Assembly (NCBI GenBank): GCA_029289235.1
Contig: JARFTZ010000043.1
Coordinates: 1 to 49,308, forward strand
From: Gammaproteobacteria bacterium
Lineage (GTDB): Bacteria > Pseudomonadota > Gammaproteobacteria > Burkholderiales > Rhodocyclaceae
Length of the DNA stretch: 49,308 nt
Direction of reading: 5' to 3'
The notes below the pieces were generated by a model. That model was not told where the DNA came from, made no database searches, and was given only the letters and a program-made list of their open reading frames with translations. Below, one piece after another: positions 1 through 11,812 of this stretch; position 1 is the stretch's first letter, and every line of letters begins with the position of its first letter. The translations under genes and the position numbers were made by a program.

Positions 1-134
1 TGGAGCCGTTACTTCAGATCTCTGCTGAAATTATGTCGAGCCGCTCATTGCATCAATCGCCGAAGATCCGTACAGCGCATGCCATCCAGCACAGGCCGCT
101 CAAAATAGTCCACATAATCGTGCGGTCTACATAA

Positions 135-166
135 TCGGCCTTATGCGGAGTTCCACATAAGGCCGA
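135..166. repeat. Near-perfect palindrome within a direct-repeat cluster
   Basis: GGCCTTATG (137-145) and CATAAGGCC (156-164) are perfect inverted arms. With flanks, 135-166 is a palindrome with two mismatched pairs. Three related direct repeats are CCACATAATCG (110-120), CTACATAATCGGCC (127-140) and CCACATAAGGCC (153-164). Such a grouping could be a recombinase or regulator binding region or the relic of a mobile-element end. No recombinase gene is in view. Confidence 0.6.
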
Positions 167-289
167 CCAGTTTGAATTGGCCTTTCGGCAGATTCCGAAG
201 TTCACCGGTCGTACGGATGGTGACGATGTAAAGAAACCGAAAGTCGCCTTCTGGCCCAGGATATGAAGTCTTTCCTGCTAGCACAAGTG

Positions 290-312
290 AAAAAAAGGCC
301 CCTTGCGGGGCC
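290..312 (-). terminator. Intrinsic terminator of gyrB
   Basis: Read on the minus strand: stem GGCCCC, loop GCAA, stem GGGGCC, then seven T. It lies 54 bases past the gyrB stop codon. A GC-rich six-pair stem with a GNRA tetraloop and T-tract is a textbook rho-independent terminator. An AT-rich stretch on the other side could let it work weakly in the other direction too. Confidence 0.85.
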
Positions 313-366
313 CTTCATTTTTTAGGGTACTGAGAATTTTTCAAAGAATTCTGCGAACCTACACAT

Positions 367-4010
<3,644 letters not shown>

Positions 4011-4050
4011 ATTTATATAAATCCTATAAAGATAATCTCAACAACAATTC

Positions 4051-4059
4051 TGTGGACAA
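4051..4059 (-). promoter_or_regulatory. DnaA-box-like site upstream of dnaN
   Basis: TGTGGACAA on plus, so TTGTCCACA on minus. It differs from the TTATCCACA consensus at one position and sits 41-49 bases before the dnaN start codon. A second identical copy is at 4129-4137. Confidence 0.5.
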
Positions 4060-4081
4060 GATAAATAAAACTATAAAAAAC

Positions 4082-4096
4082 AGTAACTTAGTTACT
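4082..4096 (-). terminator. AT-rich inverted repeat between dnaA and dnaN
   Basis: AGTAAC, spacer TTA, GTTACT: a perfect six-base inverted repeat. On the minus strand it is followed by G and six T. It might be a weak terminator/attenuator after dnaA or an operator for dnaN. The low-GC stem makes efficient termination doubtful. Confidence 0.3.
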
Positions 4097-4128
4097 AAAA
4101 AGAGGCGAAAGAAACCTATGTATCGTCA

Positions 4129-4137
4129 TGTGGACAA
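4129..4137 (-). promoter_or_regulatory. DnaA-box-like site in dnaA-dnaN gap
   Basis: TGTGGACAA on plus (TTGTCCACA on minus), one base off the consensus. It is the second copy of this variant in the gap. Confidence 0.45.
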
Positions 4138-4207
4138 AATTGAAGAACTTCTCCGCATCCGTCGAAGACTGTAGTTGTCAACCGTCTGGTCACAGCTTTT
4201 TCCCGAA

Positions 4208-4216
4208 TTATCCACA
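4208..4216 (+). promoter_or_regulatory. Consensus DnaA box just downstream of dnaA
   Basis: TTATCCACA, a perfect match to the high-affinity DnaA box, eight bases beyond the dnaA stop codon. With the two variant boxes it makes a small cluster in the dnaA-dnaN gap. Confidence 0.75.
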
Positions 4217-4224
4217 GCGGTTGA

Positions 4225-5619
4225 TCATCCCTTTAAGACTTGTAGCAAGACGTGGACATCATGATTCAACTCGTTGTCCTTTGTCTTCAAGCTTTCGATT
4301 GTTCGTACAGCATGGAGCACAGTGGTGTGGTCACGCCCGCCAAAAGCGTCGCCGATTGAAGGGTAGCTTTGCGATGTCAAATTCTTCGCGAGCCACATGG
4401 CGATTTGTCTTGGACGGGCAATCTGCCGAGAACGTTTTTTCGAGAACAGGTCGGCAACCTTGATCTTGAAGTAATCAGCAACCGTTTTCTGGATGTTTTC
4501 CACGGTAATTTGCCTGTTGACCGCCCCAATGAGATCCTTCAATGCTTCCTTGGACAATTCGAGGTCGATTTTCCGACCGTGGAAGGAAGCGTAGGCAAGC
4601 ACCTTCTTCAAAGCGCCTTCCAGCTCGCGAACATTCGAGCGGAGATGCTTGGCGATGTAAAAGGCAACTTCGTCATCGAGGCCCACCCCTTCGATTTCGG
4701 CTTTTTTCTTTAGGATGGCAACACGCATCTCGATTTCCGGCGGCTCAATCTGCACGGTGAGGCCCCAGTCAAATCGTGTAATCAGTCGGTCTTCCAAGCC
4801 GGAAATATCTTTCGGGTAGGTGTCACAGCTGATCACAATCTGCTTTTTTGCTTCGATAAGGGCGTTGAAAACGAAGAAAAATTCTTCTTGCGTACGATTT
4901 TTCCCATTGAAAAACTGAACGTCGTCGAGGAGCAGAACATCGAGCGAACGGTAATAACGCTTGAAGGCATCGAAAGATTTTGTCTGGTATGCACGGACCA
5001 CGTCGGAGTAGTAGTCCTCGGCATGAACATAGCGAACAACCTTGGATGGGTTATGCTCAAGGATGCGGTTTCCGATCGCATGGATAAGGTGCGTTTTTCC
5101 AAGACCGGCTCCGCCATAAATGAACATCGGGTTGTACGCGCCCCCACCTGGATTGGTGGCGACCTGGACCGAAGCTGCGCGAGCGAGATCGTTGGCTTTT
5201 CCTACGATGAGGTTCTCGAAGGTAAAACCGGGAATAAGCCGTGTTTTTTCGTAGGAGGGAACAGGATAAGCCCGTGTCGGAACGTACTCGGCCGGTGATT
5301 TTTCCACAGGAGTTGGTGTGGAAATGACGCTTTGTCGCGACATCTCCAGCTTTTTTCCCGCAGAGGAATGCTCTTTTTGACCAACTGCCAGAGAAATATC
5401 GATCGGACAGGCAAAGAACTGGCTACCGAGCTCTTCAATCCTGCCGAGGTAGCGTTCCTTAACCCATTTGAGGATAAAACCGTTTGGGGCAATCAGACGC
5501 AATCCTTCTTCTGGATTGTCCTCTCCCTCCAGGCGCAATGGACGAATCCAGGTATTGAATTGCTGAGACGATAATTCTTGCTCGAACTGGCTCAGACAAG
5601 AGTTCCAAAAGCTGCTCAT
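4225..5619 (-). CDS. dnaA: Chromosomal replication initiator DnaA
   Basis: AAA+ initiator that binds DnaA boxes, unwinds oriC and loads DnaB. Domain I is clear (QFNTWIRPL near 20-28). Domain II is a short Pro/Ser-rich linker (about 85-125). The AAA+ core has Walker [10 protein letters not shown] (169-177) and Walker B LLLDDV (229-234). Domain IV carries the signature [11 protein letters not shown] (427-437). The start is the ATG at 5619, supported by the conserved N-terminus. No Shine-Dalgarno sequence is visible before it, and an eleven-T tract lies 22-32 bases upstream on the coding strand. Consensus DnaA box 5830-5838, about 210 bases upstream, suggests autoregulation. Confidence 0.98.
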   Translation of the reverse strand: MSSFWNSCLSQFEQELSSQQFNTWIRPLRLEGEDNPEEGLRLIAPNGFILKWVKERYLGRIEELGSQFFACPIDISLAVGQKEHSSAGKKLEMSRQSVISTPTPVEKSPAEYVPTRAYPVPSYEKTRLIPGFTFENLIVGKANDLARAASVQVATNPGGGAYNPMFIYGGAGLGKTHLIHAIGNRILEHNPSKVVRYVHAEDYYSDVVRAYQTKSFDAFKRYYRSLDVLLLDDVQFFNGKNRTQEEFFFVFNALIEAKKQIVISCDTYPKDISGLEDRLITRFDWGLTVQIEPPEIEMRVAILKKKAEIEGVGLDDEVAFYIAKHLRSNVRELEGALKKVLAYASFHGRKIDLELSKEALKDLIGAVNRQITVENIQKTVADYFKIKVADLFSKKRSRQIARPRQIAMWLAKNLTSQSYPSIGDAFGGRDHTTVLHAVRTIESLKTKDNELNHDVHVLLQVLKG

Positions 5620-5640
5620 TAATAACAGTCAACGAAAATC

Positions 5641-5666
5641 AAAAAAAAAAACGCGCCGACGCCGGC
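5641..5666 (-). terminator. Hairpin plus T11 in the dnaA leader
   Basis: On the minus strand GCCG, loop GCGT, CGGC is followed by GCG and eleven T, ending 22 bases before the dnaA start codon. An outer CGCGC/GCGCG pairing with 5676-5680 is also possible. It resembles an intrinsic terminator or attenuator in the dnaA untranslated leader. The four-pair core is short, so function is uncertain. Confidence 0.35.
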
Positions 5667-5829
5667 AGGATCAACGCGCGAGCAATCGGTAAATAAGTAG
5701 CGTGATGCCATCGATTGATTGCCCGGGAGGAATACGAAATAAAAAAGCCTCGGCTGCTAATCGGTCGCGCGAGCCATTGAAGCTTGCGGAAGGCCAAGGC
5801 GGTTCAGATTTTAACCTGCCGAAGAATAG

Positions 5830-5838
5830 TTATCCACA
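5830..5838 (+). promoter_or_regulatory. DnaA box (consensus)
   Basis: TTATCCACA, exact consensus. It lies on the dnaA side of the origin and may mediate dnaA autoregulation. Confidence 0.8.
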
Positions 5839-5896
5839 GCTTATAGAGAATTCGCCTTCGCAAAGCCTCCATCAATCACCAAGGCGTTTGGCGGAC

Positions 5897-5918
5897 GCGA
5901 CACATGCCAGTGTGTCGC
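5897..5918. repeat. Perfect inverted repeat in the dnaA upstream region
   Basis: GCGACACA, spacer TGCCAG, TGTGTCGC: eight-base perfect arms. No T-tract follows, so it looks more like a protein-binding palindrome than a terminator. Confidence 0.6.
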
Positions 5919-6039
5919 TTACGCGGCACAAACAATTCAAAATTTACGAGGAACTGCATCGCGATGTTCCTGTTTTATCGTGACTATTAGATGGATTGGC
6001 ACCTGGTGGGGATAATTCAGGAAAAAACTGTGGCCTGAC

Positions 6040-6048
6040 TGTCGATAA
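6040..6048 (-). promoter_or_regulatory. DnaA-box-like site in oriC
   Basis: TGTCGATAA on plus, TTATCGACA on minus. One mismatch to the consensus, opposite in orientation to the three perfect boxes. Confidence 0.45.
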
Positions 6049-6085
6049 GTCTTGCTTTCTCTCTGTAAGAAAGAGTTGTTCAGTT

Positions 6086-6094
6086 TTATCCACA
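6086..6094 (+). promoter_or_regulatory. DnaA box (consensus)
   Basis: TTATCCACA, exact consensus, about 25 bases left of the AT-rich block. Confidence 0.8.
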
Positions 6095-6111
6095 TTCTGA
6101 TACATGACTTT

Positions 6112-6163
6112 CTATTGTCCTTTTATATAACTTAATATATTGTTTTTTAACAACAATATTAAA
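6112..6163. other. Candidate DNA unwinding element
   Basis: Almost pure A+T for some 50 bases, including the imperfect inverted pair TTAATAT (6132-6138) and ATATTAA (6156-6162). It directly abuts the DnaA box at 6164-6172, the arrangement expected for origin melting. Confidence 0.65.
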
Positions 6164-6172
6164 TTATCCACA
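6164..6172 (+). promoter_or_regulatory. DnaA box (consensus) next to the AT-rich element
   Basis: TTATCCACA, exact consensus, immediately to the right of the candidate unwinding element. Confidence 0.8.
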
Positions 6173-6382
6173 GAGTTGTCGTTGAGATTGTCTTTATAGT
6201 TTTTATATAAATATGAATCTCTATGAAACCTGGAGGGATATCTTGCCGTGGTGCCCATAAATCGAAAAAAGCGTTGCACGTTGCTTCTTCTTTACAAGGA
6301 TTGTTGGAAGACGCTGGGGTCTCATTCGATCGTGGCGGTTTCCGACGAAGTTCGGTATGCTTGAACGGGCTGTAATACACAG

Positions 6383-6412
6383 TTGACAAAACCAATCGAA
6401 TCAATGTCTAAT
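6383..6412 (+). promoter_or_regulatory. Sigma-70 promoter of rpmH-rnpA
   Basis: A perfect -35 TTGACA (6383-6388), an 18-base spacer, and a -10 of TCTAAT (6407-6412). Transcription would begin near 6419 and give a leader of about 30 bases that contains an AAGGG ribosome-binding site before rpmH. Confidence 0.7.
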
Positions 6413-6449
6413 CTACGGTTCGATTAGCAACGATTTCAAGGGTTTTGAC

Positions 6450-6584
6450 ATGAAACGCACCTATCAACCGTCAGTAGTTCGCCGTAAGCGTACTCACGGC
6501 TTTCTTGTCCGTATGGCTTCCCGTGGCGGTCGTGCTGTGATTCGCGCACGTCGTGCCAAAGGCCGGCATCGCCTCGCCGTTTGA
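6450..6584 (+). CDS. rpmH: 50S ribosomal protein L34
   Basis: A 44-residue, very basic protein of the large ribosomal subunit. The start [18 protein letters not shown] and the arginine/lysine-rich remainder ending in RHRLAV match L34 over its whole length. It is preceded by AAGGG at eight bases spacing and by a strong promoter. The stop codon overlaps the TTG start of rnpA (TTGA), so the two are translationally coupled, as in many bacteria. Confidence 0.97.
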   Translation: MKRTYQPSVVRRKRTHGFLVRMASRGGRAVIRARRAKGRHRLAV

Positions 6585-6985
6585 GCGATTTCCCGCTAAA
6601 CGGGCAACGCCGGGGTCAATCCGAAGCGTTCCCCAAAAGCTACAGACTGACTAAAACGGATGATTTTTCATCCGTTTTTAGTTTCAGGAAGACGATAAGA
6701 GGCAGCTGTTTCCTGCTACATTACCGCCCTCGAGACGGTGAATCAGAAGCTGGAGCCCGCTTGGGACTGGTAGTTGCCAAGCGCTTTCTGCGGCGATCGG
6801 TGGATCGAAATCTGGTTCGCCGTTTGGTTCGGGAAGTCTTTCGCAAGCAGCATGCGGATTTGCCCGCGCGGGATTTGATCGTTCGATTGGCTTGCAAGCC
6901 ATCTCTGCCGCTGGATCGGCGCATCTTGAGCGAAGAAGTCCGAAACTTGCTGGAGCGAATGCGTACTATTGGACGTAGGCCATGA
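6581..6985 (+). CDS. rnpA: Ribonuclease P protein component
   Basis: Basic protein cofactor that helps the RNase P RNA mature tRNA 5' ends. The typical N-terminal block [17 protein letters not shown] is followed by [21 protein letters not shown], holding the RNR-like signature (here [11 protein letters not shown]) of the RNA-binding helix. The chosen start is a TTG at 6581 that overlaps the rpmH stop; no ATG exists upstream of the conserved block. The stop (6983-6985) overlaps the yidD start as ATGA. At 134 residues it is slightly longer than the usual 115-125, from a short N-terminal extension. Confidence 0.93.
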   Translation: MSDFPLNGQRRGQSEAFPKSYRLTKTDDFSSVFSFRKTIRGSCFLLHYRPRDGESEAGARLGLVVAKRFLRRSVDRNLVRRLVREVFRKQHADLPARDLIVRLACKPSLPLDRRILSEEVRNLLERMRTIGRRP

Positions 6986-7188
6986 AACTGCTTTTGGTTC
7001 TGATTCGCTGTTATCAATACGCAATCAGCCCGTTTCTGGGCCAAAACTGTCGCTTTTATCCAAGTTGTTCCGATTACGCCGCGCAAGCGATTGAAAAACA
7101 TGGTGCCATCAAAGGCACTTATCTTGGATTGAAGCGAATTCTTCGTTGCCACCCCTGGAACCCCGGGGGAATGGATCCTGTTCCCTAA
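6982..7188 (+). CDS. yidD: Membrane protein insertion efficiency factor YidD
   Basis: A 68-residue protein of the YidD (DUF37) family, thought to assist YidC-dependent insertion at the inner membrane. An N-terminal amphipathic/hydrophobic helix ([20 protein letters not shown]) is followed by the invariant [11 protein letters not shown] motif and RCHPWNPGG near the end. It overlaps rnpA by four bases and lies 23 bases before yidC, the standard order. Confidence 0.95.
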   Translation: MKLLLVLIRCYQYAISPFLGQNCRFYPSCSDYAAQAIEKHGAIKGTYLGLKRILRCHPWNPGGMDPVP

Positions 7189-7211
7189 TTCCTTTTTTAC
7201 CTGGGCCGTAA

Positions 7212-8912
7212 ATGGATAATCGACGCCTGATACTGCTATGCATTTTCTCGTTTTCGCTCGTAATGCTCTGGGACGCATGGCAGAAACATAATAATCCGCA
7301 ACCCAGCGCACCGACGACAACCGCTGCAGCCGCTTCATCTGCCGTTCCAACGCCGTCCGGGAATCTTTCGGCACAGAGTGCTCCGGGTAACGCGGTTTCG
7401 ACAGCCGTTCCGGTTCCGGGCGCAGTTGGTCAAGGCGGCGAGGTGATTGAGGTCAAAACGGATCTCTTTGTCGCCCAGGTTTCCGCGCAAGGCGGTGATT
7501 TCGTCGGTCTCGAACTGAATAACTACAAGGCAACCGAGGACAAGTCGAAGGTTTTTCGGTTGTTTGACGAAAAGCATCTCTACGCTGCGCAAAGCGGTTT
7601 GATTGGCGACAGTCTTCCGAACCACAAGACCCTGTTTACCGTGGTCCCGGGGAAGCGTGAACTGGGCGCCGGAGAGGATACGCTCGAATTGCGGCTGGAA
7701 GCGCCAGCATCGGGCGGAGTGGGTGTCACCAAGGTGTACACTTTCAAACGCGGCAGCTATCTCGTTGATGTCGCCTACGAAATCACCAACGGCGGGCAGA
7801 AACTGTTGGCGCCGCACGCTTACTATCAGTTGCAGCGGGATATTCAGGCTCCTGCGGGCGAAAGCCGGATGGTGAGTACCTACACCGGACCCGCGGTTTA
7901 CACCGAGCAGGGCAAATTCCAGAAGATCAAATTTGACGAAATCCTCGACGGAAAAGCCAAGTTCGAGCAGAAAGCAGACAATGGCTGGATTTCGATGATC
8001 CAGCATTACTTCGTGTCCGCCTGGATTCCACAAGAAAAGCTGGCCCGTGAATACTACGTTCGCAAGCTCGACAATACGGTTAACCCGGTGGTCACCGCCG
8101 GCGTGATCGTTCCGGTGCAGGAGGTTGCGCCGGGAGATAAGGCTGTGGTGCGGACCTCGCTTTACGCCGGGCCGCAGCTTCAGTCGATTCTCGAACAACT
8201 CGCCAAGCCGGTTGCGGAGGGCGGCATCGGAGCGCAAGGCCTGCCGCTGGTCGTCGATTATGGCTGGCTGACGATTGTCGCTGCGCCAATCTTCTGGCTG
8301 CTCGAGTTCATTCACAAGCTGGTCGGCAACTGGGGCTGGGCGATCATTCTCCTGACGGTTCTGATCAAGGCGGTCTTCTTCCCGCTCTCGGCCGCCAGCT
8401 ACAAGTCGATGGCCAAGATGCGGACCATTACGCCCCGCCTGCAGGCGCTGAAGGAGCGGTGCGGCGACGATCGGCAGAAGCTGAATATCGAGATGATGAA
8501 TCTCTACAAGACGGAGAAGATCAACCCGCTGGGCGGATGTTTGCCGATCCTGGTCCAGATTCCGGTATTCATTGCGCTTTACTGGGCGTTGTTGGGCGCG
8601 GTCGAGATGCGTGATGCGCCATGGATGTTCTGGATCAAGGATCTCTCGTCGCAGGATCCGTATTACATCCTGCCGATCATCATGATGGTGACCATGTTGA
8701 TCCAGACCAAGCTCAATCCGACGCCGCCCGATCCGATCCAGGCCAAGGTGACGATGATCATGCCGTTCGCGTTCGGGTTCATGTTCTTCTGGTTCCCCGC
8801 GGGCCTGGTCCTCTACTGGGTGGTAAACAATACGCTGTCCATCGCCCAGCAATGGCAGATTACCCGGATGATCGAGCGTGGCGGAAAAGCCGCCAACGAT
8901 CCCAAGGCCTGA
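7212..8912 (+). CDS. yidC: Membrane protein insertase YidC
   Basis: Inner-membrane insertase (Oxa1/Alb3 family) that acts with SecYEG or alone. At 566 residues it is the long proteobacterial form: a first membrane helix (about 4-20), an Ala/Pro/Ser-rich linker, a large periplasmic beta domain (about 75-345), then the conserved C-terminal five-helix core. The core shows YKSMAKMR with the arginine of the hydrophilic groove, [21 protein letters not shown], and the closing [13 protein letters not shown]. The end overlaps mnmE by 35 bases. Confidence 0.97.
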   Translation: MDNRRLILLCIFSFSLVMLWDAWQKHNNPQPSAPTTTAAAASSAVPTPSGNLSAQSAPGNAVSTAVPVPGAVGQGGEVIEVKTDLFVAQVSAQGGDFVGLELNNYKATEDKSKVFRLFDEKHLYAAQSGLIGDSLPNHKTLFTVVPGKRELGAGEDTLELRLEAPASGGVGVTKVYTFKRGSYLVDVAYEITNGGQKLLAPHAYYQLQRDIQAPAGESRMVSTYTGPAVYTEQGKFQKIKFDEILDGKAKFEQKADNGWISMIQHYFVSAWIPQEKLAREYYVRKLDNTVNPVVTAGVIVPVQEVAPGDKAVVRTSLYAGPQLQSILEQLAKPVAEGGIGAQGLPLVVDYGWLTIVAAPIFWLLEFIHKLVGNWGWAIILLTVLIKAVFFPLSAASYKSMAKMRTITPRLQALKERCGDDRQKLNIEMMNLYKTEKINPLGGCLPILVQIPVFIALYWALLGAVEMRDAPWMFWIKDLSSQDPYYILPIIMMVTMLIQTKLNPTPPDPIQAKVTMIMPFAFGFMFFWFPAGLVLYWVVNNTLSIAQQWQITRMIERGGKAANDPKA

Positions 8913-10236
8913 CACCATTGCCGCGATCGCCACGGCTCCGGGCCGTGGCGGGATCGGTGTGGTGCGCATCTCCGGCCGGAGTCTGGCACGCTTGGCGGAG
9001 GCGTTGTGTGGGAGGTGCCCGGCGCCGCGCCTGGCGAGTGTGGCTACCTTCCGGGCGGCTGATGGCAGCGCCATCGATAGCGGTCTGTTGCTGTATTTTC
9101 CCGGACCAAACTCTTTCACAGGTGAAGATGTCCTCGAGTTGCACGGCCACGGAGGCCCGGTCGTGCTGCAGATGCTGCTCTCGCGGTGTCTTGATCTTGG
9201 CGCCCGTCTTGCCGAACCCGGTGAGTTCACACGGCGCGCATTTCTCAATGGCAAGCTTGATCTGGCGCAGGCCGAGGCGGTCATCGACCTGATCGATGCC
9301 TCGACGGTCGCCGCGGCTCGCAGTGCCGTTCGTTCCCTGCAGGGACGATTCTCCAAGGAAATACGGACCGTGCTCGACCAACTCGTCGAACTGCGAGCAT
9401 TGGTCGAGGCAACGCTTGATTTTCCCGACGAGGAAATCGATTTTCTGGAGGCGGCGGATGCTTTCGGGCGATTGGAGCGTCTCAGCATTCTGCTCGCCGA
9501 GATAACCGACCGGGCGCAGCAGGGCAGGTTGCTGCAAGGAGGATTGCACGTCGTTCTCGCCGGGCAGCCCAATGTCGGCAAGTCGAGTTTGCTCAATTGT
9601 CTGGCCGGCGATGAACTGGCCATTGTGACTCCGGTGGCCGGCACCACGCGCGATGTGGTGCGCAGCACGTTGAACGTGGAGGGAATTCCCCTGCACGTGA
9701 TTGACACGGCAGGGCTGCGCGAGACTGATGATGAGGTCGAACGGATTGGTATCCAGCGGACGTGGCGGGAGATCGAGAAGGCGGACGTCGCGGTGTTGAT
9801 CGTCGATGCCCGGCATGGGGTTCAGGATTCCGACCGGACGATTCTTGAGCAATTCCCCGCGGGACTCACGCGAATTACGGTCTACAACAAAATCGATCTG
9901 GCGGAAGGACAACCGCAACTGCACGCTGATTGTGAAGGCATTGCCATTTCGCTTTCAGCAAGAAACGGTGCCGGTGTCGATCTTCTGAAGCAGGAATTGT
10001 TGCGGGTGGCTGGCTGGCATCCGGCCGAAGATGTGTTCATTGCCCGCGAGCGCCACCTTCGCGCGCTTGCGGAAACGAGCGTTCATCTTTTGGCGGCAAA
10101 AAAATGCCTTCCACAACTTGAGCTGTTCGCCGAAGAGTTGCGCATGGCGCAACAGGCGTTGGGGAGCATTACCGGCGAGTATTCCGCCGACGACCTTTTG
10201 GGTGATATCTTCGGACGCTTCTGCATCGGCAAGTAG
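8878..10236 (+). CDS. mnmE: tRNA uridine-5-carboxymethylaminomethyl modification GTPase MnmE
   Basis: With MnmG it modifies the wobble uridine of several tRNAs. The N-terminal formyl-THF-binding domain begins with [22 protein letters not shown]. The G domain has GQPNVGKSS (229-237), DTAG (276-279) and NKID (337-340). The C-terminus carries the catalytic CIGK (449-452). The only reasonable start is the GTG at 8878 inside the end of yidC, which gives a 35-base overlap. mnmG is not in this window, so the two partners are not adjacent. Confidence 0.96.
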   Translation: MAEKPPTIPRPDTIAAIATAPGRGGIGVVRISGRSLARLAEALCGRCPAPRLASVATFRAADGSAIDSGLLLYFPGPNSFTGEDVLELHGHGGPVVLQMLLSRCLDLGARLAEPGEFTRRAFLNGKLDLAQAEAVIDLIDASTVAAARSAVRSLQGRFSKEIRTVLDQLVELRALVEATLDFPDEEIDFLEAADAFGRLERLSILLAEITDRAQQGRLLQGGLHVVLAGQPNVGKSSLLNCLAGDELAIVTPVAGTTRDVVRSTLNVEGIPLHVIDTAGLRETDDEVERIGIQRTWREIEKADVAVLIVDARHGVQDSDRTILEQFPAGLTRITVYNKIDLAEGQPQLHADCEGIAISLSARNGAGVDLLKQELLRVAGWHPAEDVFIARERHLRALAETSVHLLAAKKCLPQLELFAEELRMAQQALGSITGEYSADDLLGDIFGRFCIGK

Positions 10237-10393
10237 GTGCGACGAGTGCGGCATTTCCGCCGATTCGCATTGAAACGGCGCCCGCATTGACGATCGTCAT
10301 GTCAGGACTTCTTACGTCGACAGCCGTTTTCGCTTCTACGGTGGCCTGTCCAGGCGTTACACTCTCCAGCTTTGCTGCTTGAAAGGTTGTTTT

Positions 10394-11161
10394 GTGAGCA
10401 TCGAACTCTCGCAACTGGTCATTCTTGCGCTCGCCGCGCTGTTCGCCGGGTTCATTGATTCGGTGGTCGGTGGGGGAGGACTGATCCAGATTCCGGCTCT
10501 TTTCTCGGTTCTCCCGAAGGAAGTTCCGGCGACACTGTTTGGCACCAACAAGATTGCCAGCATCTTTGGCACGGCCAACGCTGCATGGCGCTACGCGACG
10601 CAGGTGAAGATGCCGTGGCGGACGACCCTGCCCGCAGCGATTGCGGCGTTTGCCTGCGCGTATCTCGGAGCGATGGCCGTTGCCTGGTTGCCGCGTGACC
10701 TGCTGCGCCCGATGATTCTGGTAATGCTCGTCGGCGCTGCCGGCTATACTTTTTGGCGGAAAGATTTCGGTGCGATCCACCGGCCACAGCATGCCGGCGT
10801 GACAGAACTGCTCTACGCGTTGCTGCTCGGCGGCGTAATCGGTTTCTACGACGGATTTTTCGGCCCGGGCACCGGAAGCTTCCTGATATTCCTGTTCATC
10901 CGCTTCTTCGGTTTTGATTTCCTGCACGCGTCGGCCGCGTCGAAGGTGGTTAACGTGGCGACCAATCTCGCGGCGATCGGTTACTTTGTCCCGAATGGCT
11001 TCTTCATTCCAGTGGCGGCGGTGCTCATGGCGGTGGCCAACATTCTGGGTTCCTTCATCGGCACGCATTTGGCGCTTCGTCACGGCAGTGGTTTTGTCCG
11101 CCGGGTGTTCCTCGTTGTCGTCAGTTCGTTGATCGTGAAGTTCGCGTGGGATACGTTCTGA
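10394..11161 (+). CDS. TauE/SafE-family sulfite/anion exporter (YfcA-like)
   Basis: Polytopic membrane protein of 255 residues with about eight hydrophobic segments. The two family half-repeats are seen: FIDSVVGGGGLIQIPAL early and GFYDGFFGPGTGSFLIF in the middle. Families of this type export sulfite, sulfoacetate or related anions, but the substrate cannot be told from sequence. A TTG at 10379 is in frame; the GTG at 10394 is preferred because GAAAGG lies about seven bases upstream and it removes an odd MKGCF extension. It stands alone, convergent with the Lon-N gene ten bases away. Confidence 0.85.
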   Translation: MSIELSQLVILALAALFAGFIDSVVGGGGLIQIPALFSVLPKEVPATLFGTNKIASIFGTANAAWRYATQVKMPWRTTLPAAIAAFACAYLGAMAVAWLPRDLLRPMILVMLVGAAGYTFWRKDFGAIHRPQHAGVTELLYALLLGGVIGFYDGFFGPGTGSFLIFLFIRFFGFDFLHASAASKVVNVATNLAAIGYFVPNGFFIPVAAVLMAVANILGSFIGTHLALRHGSGFVRRVFLVVVSSLIVKFAWDTF

Positions 11162-11170
11162 CAGTGCGTG

Positions 11171-11812
11171 CTACTTGACCAGCTGCCGCTGGGCCAGATA
11201 GGCGTGGATGATCTCCAGCCGGGAAACGGGATCATCGAGTTCGAGCAACTTTTGTTTGGCCAGGGCCTTGACCGGGAGAATCTCGGCCAGGCGGTAGCCG
11301 ACCCAGGTTGCGTCGTTGAAGTTATAGGGTCCGGGCATCTTTTCCGGACCGAGATCGCTGACGACTTTTTCCAGCAACGGAACGAGGCCATGTTGTGCGT
11401 CGGGCACCAGCTTTTCTTCCGGTTCGCCGATTACTTCCACCGTGCCCCGCAGTAGGCCGTCGGGCTGGACGTTGCTCTCGATGATCCTGAAGCGCTGGCC
11501 ACCGCGCACCTTCAGTAAAAGGATGCCGAGTTGCTGCATGTCCGCATCGATGACATGTGCAACGGTGCCGATCGGGTAAGGCGTCGCCGTTGTGCCAACC
11601 TCCTGGCCGCTGGCAATCAGGCATATCCCGAAAGGGGTCTTCCGCCGCAGGCAATCGGCGCTCATGTCCAGATAGCGTTGCTCGAAAACCTTCAGCGAGA
11701 GGATTCCGCCCGGAAAGAGAACGCTACCGAGCGGAAACAGCGGGAGGGTGAGGCGTTGCGGCGCTGCGGGCGTCTCGCCCATCAGATTGCGCAGACGGTC
11801 GATCCAGGTCAC
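11171..11812 (-). CDS. Lon N-terminal (substrate-binding) domain protein
   Basis: Contains only the LON substrate-binding (PUA-like) domain and lacks the AAA+ and Ser-Lys protease parts. The signature LPLFPLGSVLFPGGILSLKVFEQRY opens the domain, followed by FGICLI and GQRFRI. Length is 213 residues from the GTG at 11812, which overlaps the ubiX stop as GTGA and has GGGAG about eight bases upstream. A longer reading from 11836 is possible but lies inside ubiX. It is the last gene of the rapZ-ubiX operon. The family's role is unknown in most bacteria. Confidence 0.88.
   Translation of the reverse strand: MTWIDRLRNLMGETPAAPQRLTLPLFPLGSVLFPGGILSLKVFEQRYLDMSADCLRRKTPFGICLIASGQEVGTTATPYPIGTVAHVIDADMQQLGILLLKVRGGQRFRIIESNVQPDGLLRGTVEVIGEPEEKLVPDAQHGLVPLLEKVVSDLGPEKMPGPYNFNDATWVGYRLAEILPVKALAKQKLLELDDPVSRLEIIHAYLAQRQLVK

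Larger units (their letters stand above)
1..366. other. Gene-free 3' flank of gyrB
   Basis: No convincing reading frame lies here. The stretch holds the gyrB terminator (about 290-312) and, at 110-166, a cluster of CCACATAA-like direct repeats with a 30-base palindrome. Nothing recognisable was seen in 1-105 or 170-285. Confidence 0.6.
5620..6449. other. Chromosomal replication origin region (oriC)
   Basis: A gene-free gap of 830 bases between divergent dnaA and rpmH. It contains three consensus DnaA boxes in the same orientation (5830-5838, 6086-6094, 6164-6172), a near-consensus box in the opposite orientation (6040-6048), and a strongly AT-rich block at about 6112-6163 beside the last box, extending again at 6190-6225, which would serve as the unwinding element. 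An inverted repeat lies at 5897-5918. Nothing obvious is seen in 6230-6380. The position between dnaA and rpmH matches known proteobacterial origins. Confidence 0.85.

Noticed and set aside
5702-5983. 93-codon plus-strand frame in oriC
   Set aside because: It spans a DnaA box and a palindrome in the dnaA regulatory region; composition does not look coding.
6159-6404. 81-codon minus-strand frame in oriC
   Set aside because: It runs through the AT-rich melting block and the rpmH promoter, has no ribosome-binding site I can support, and matches no family.
7335-9707. 790-codon minus-strand frame opposite yidC and mnmE
   Set aside because: Low-complexity Arg-rich shadow of two certain genes.
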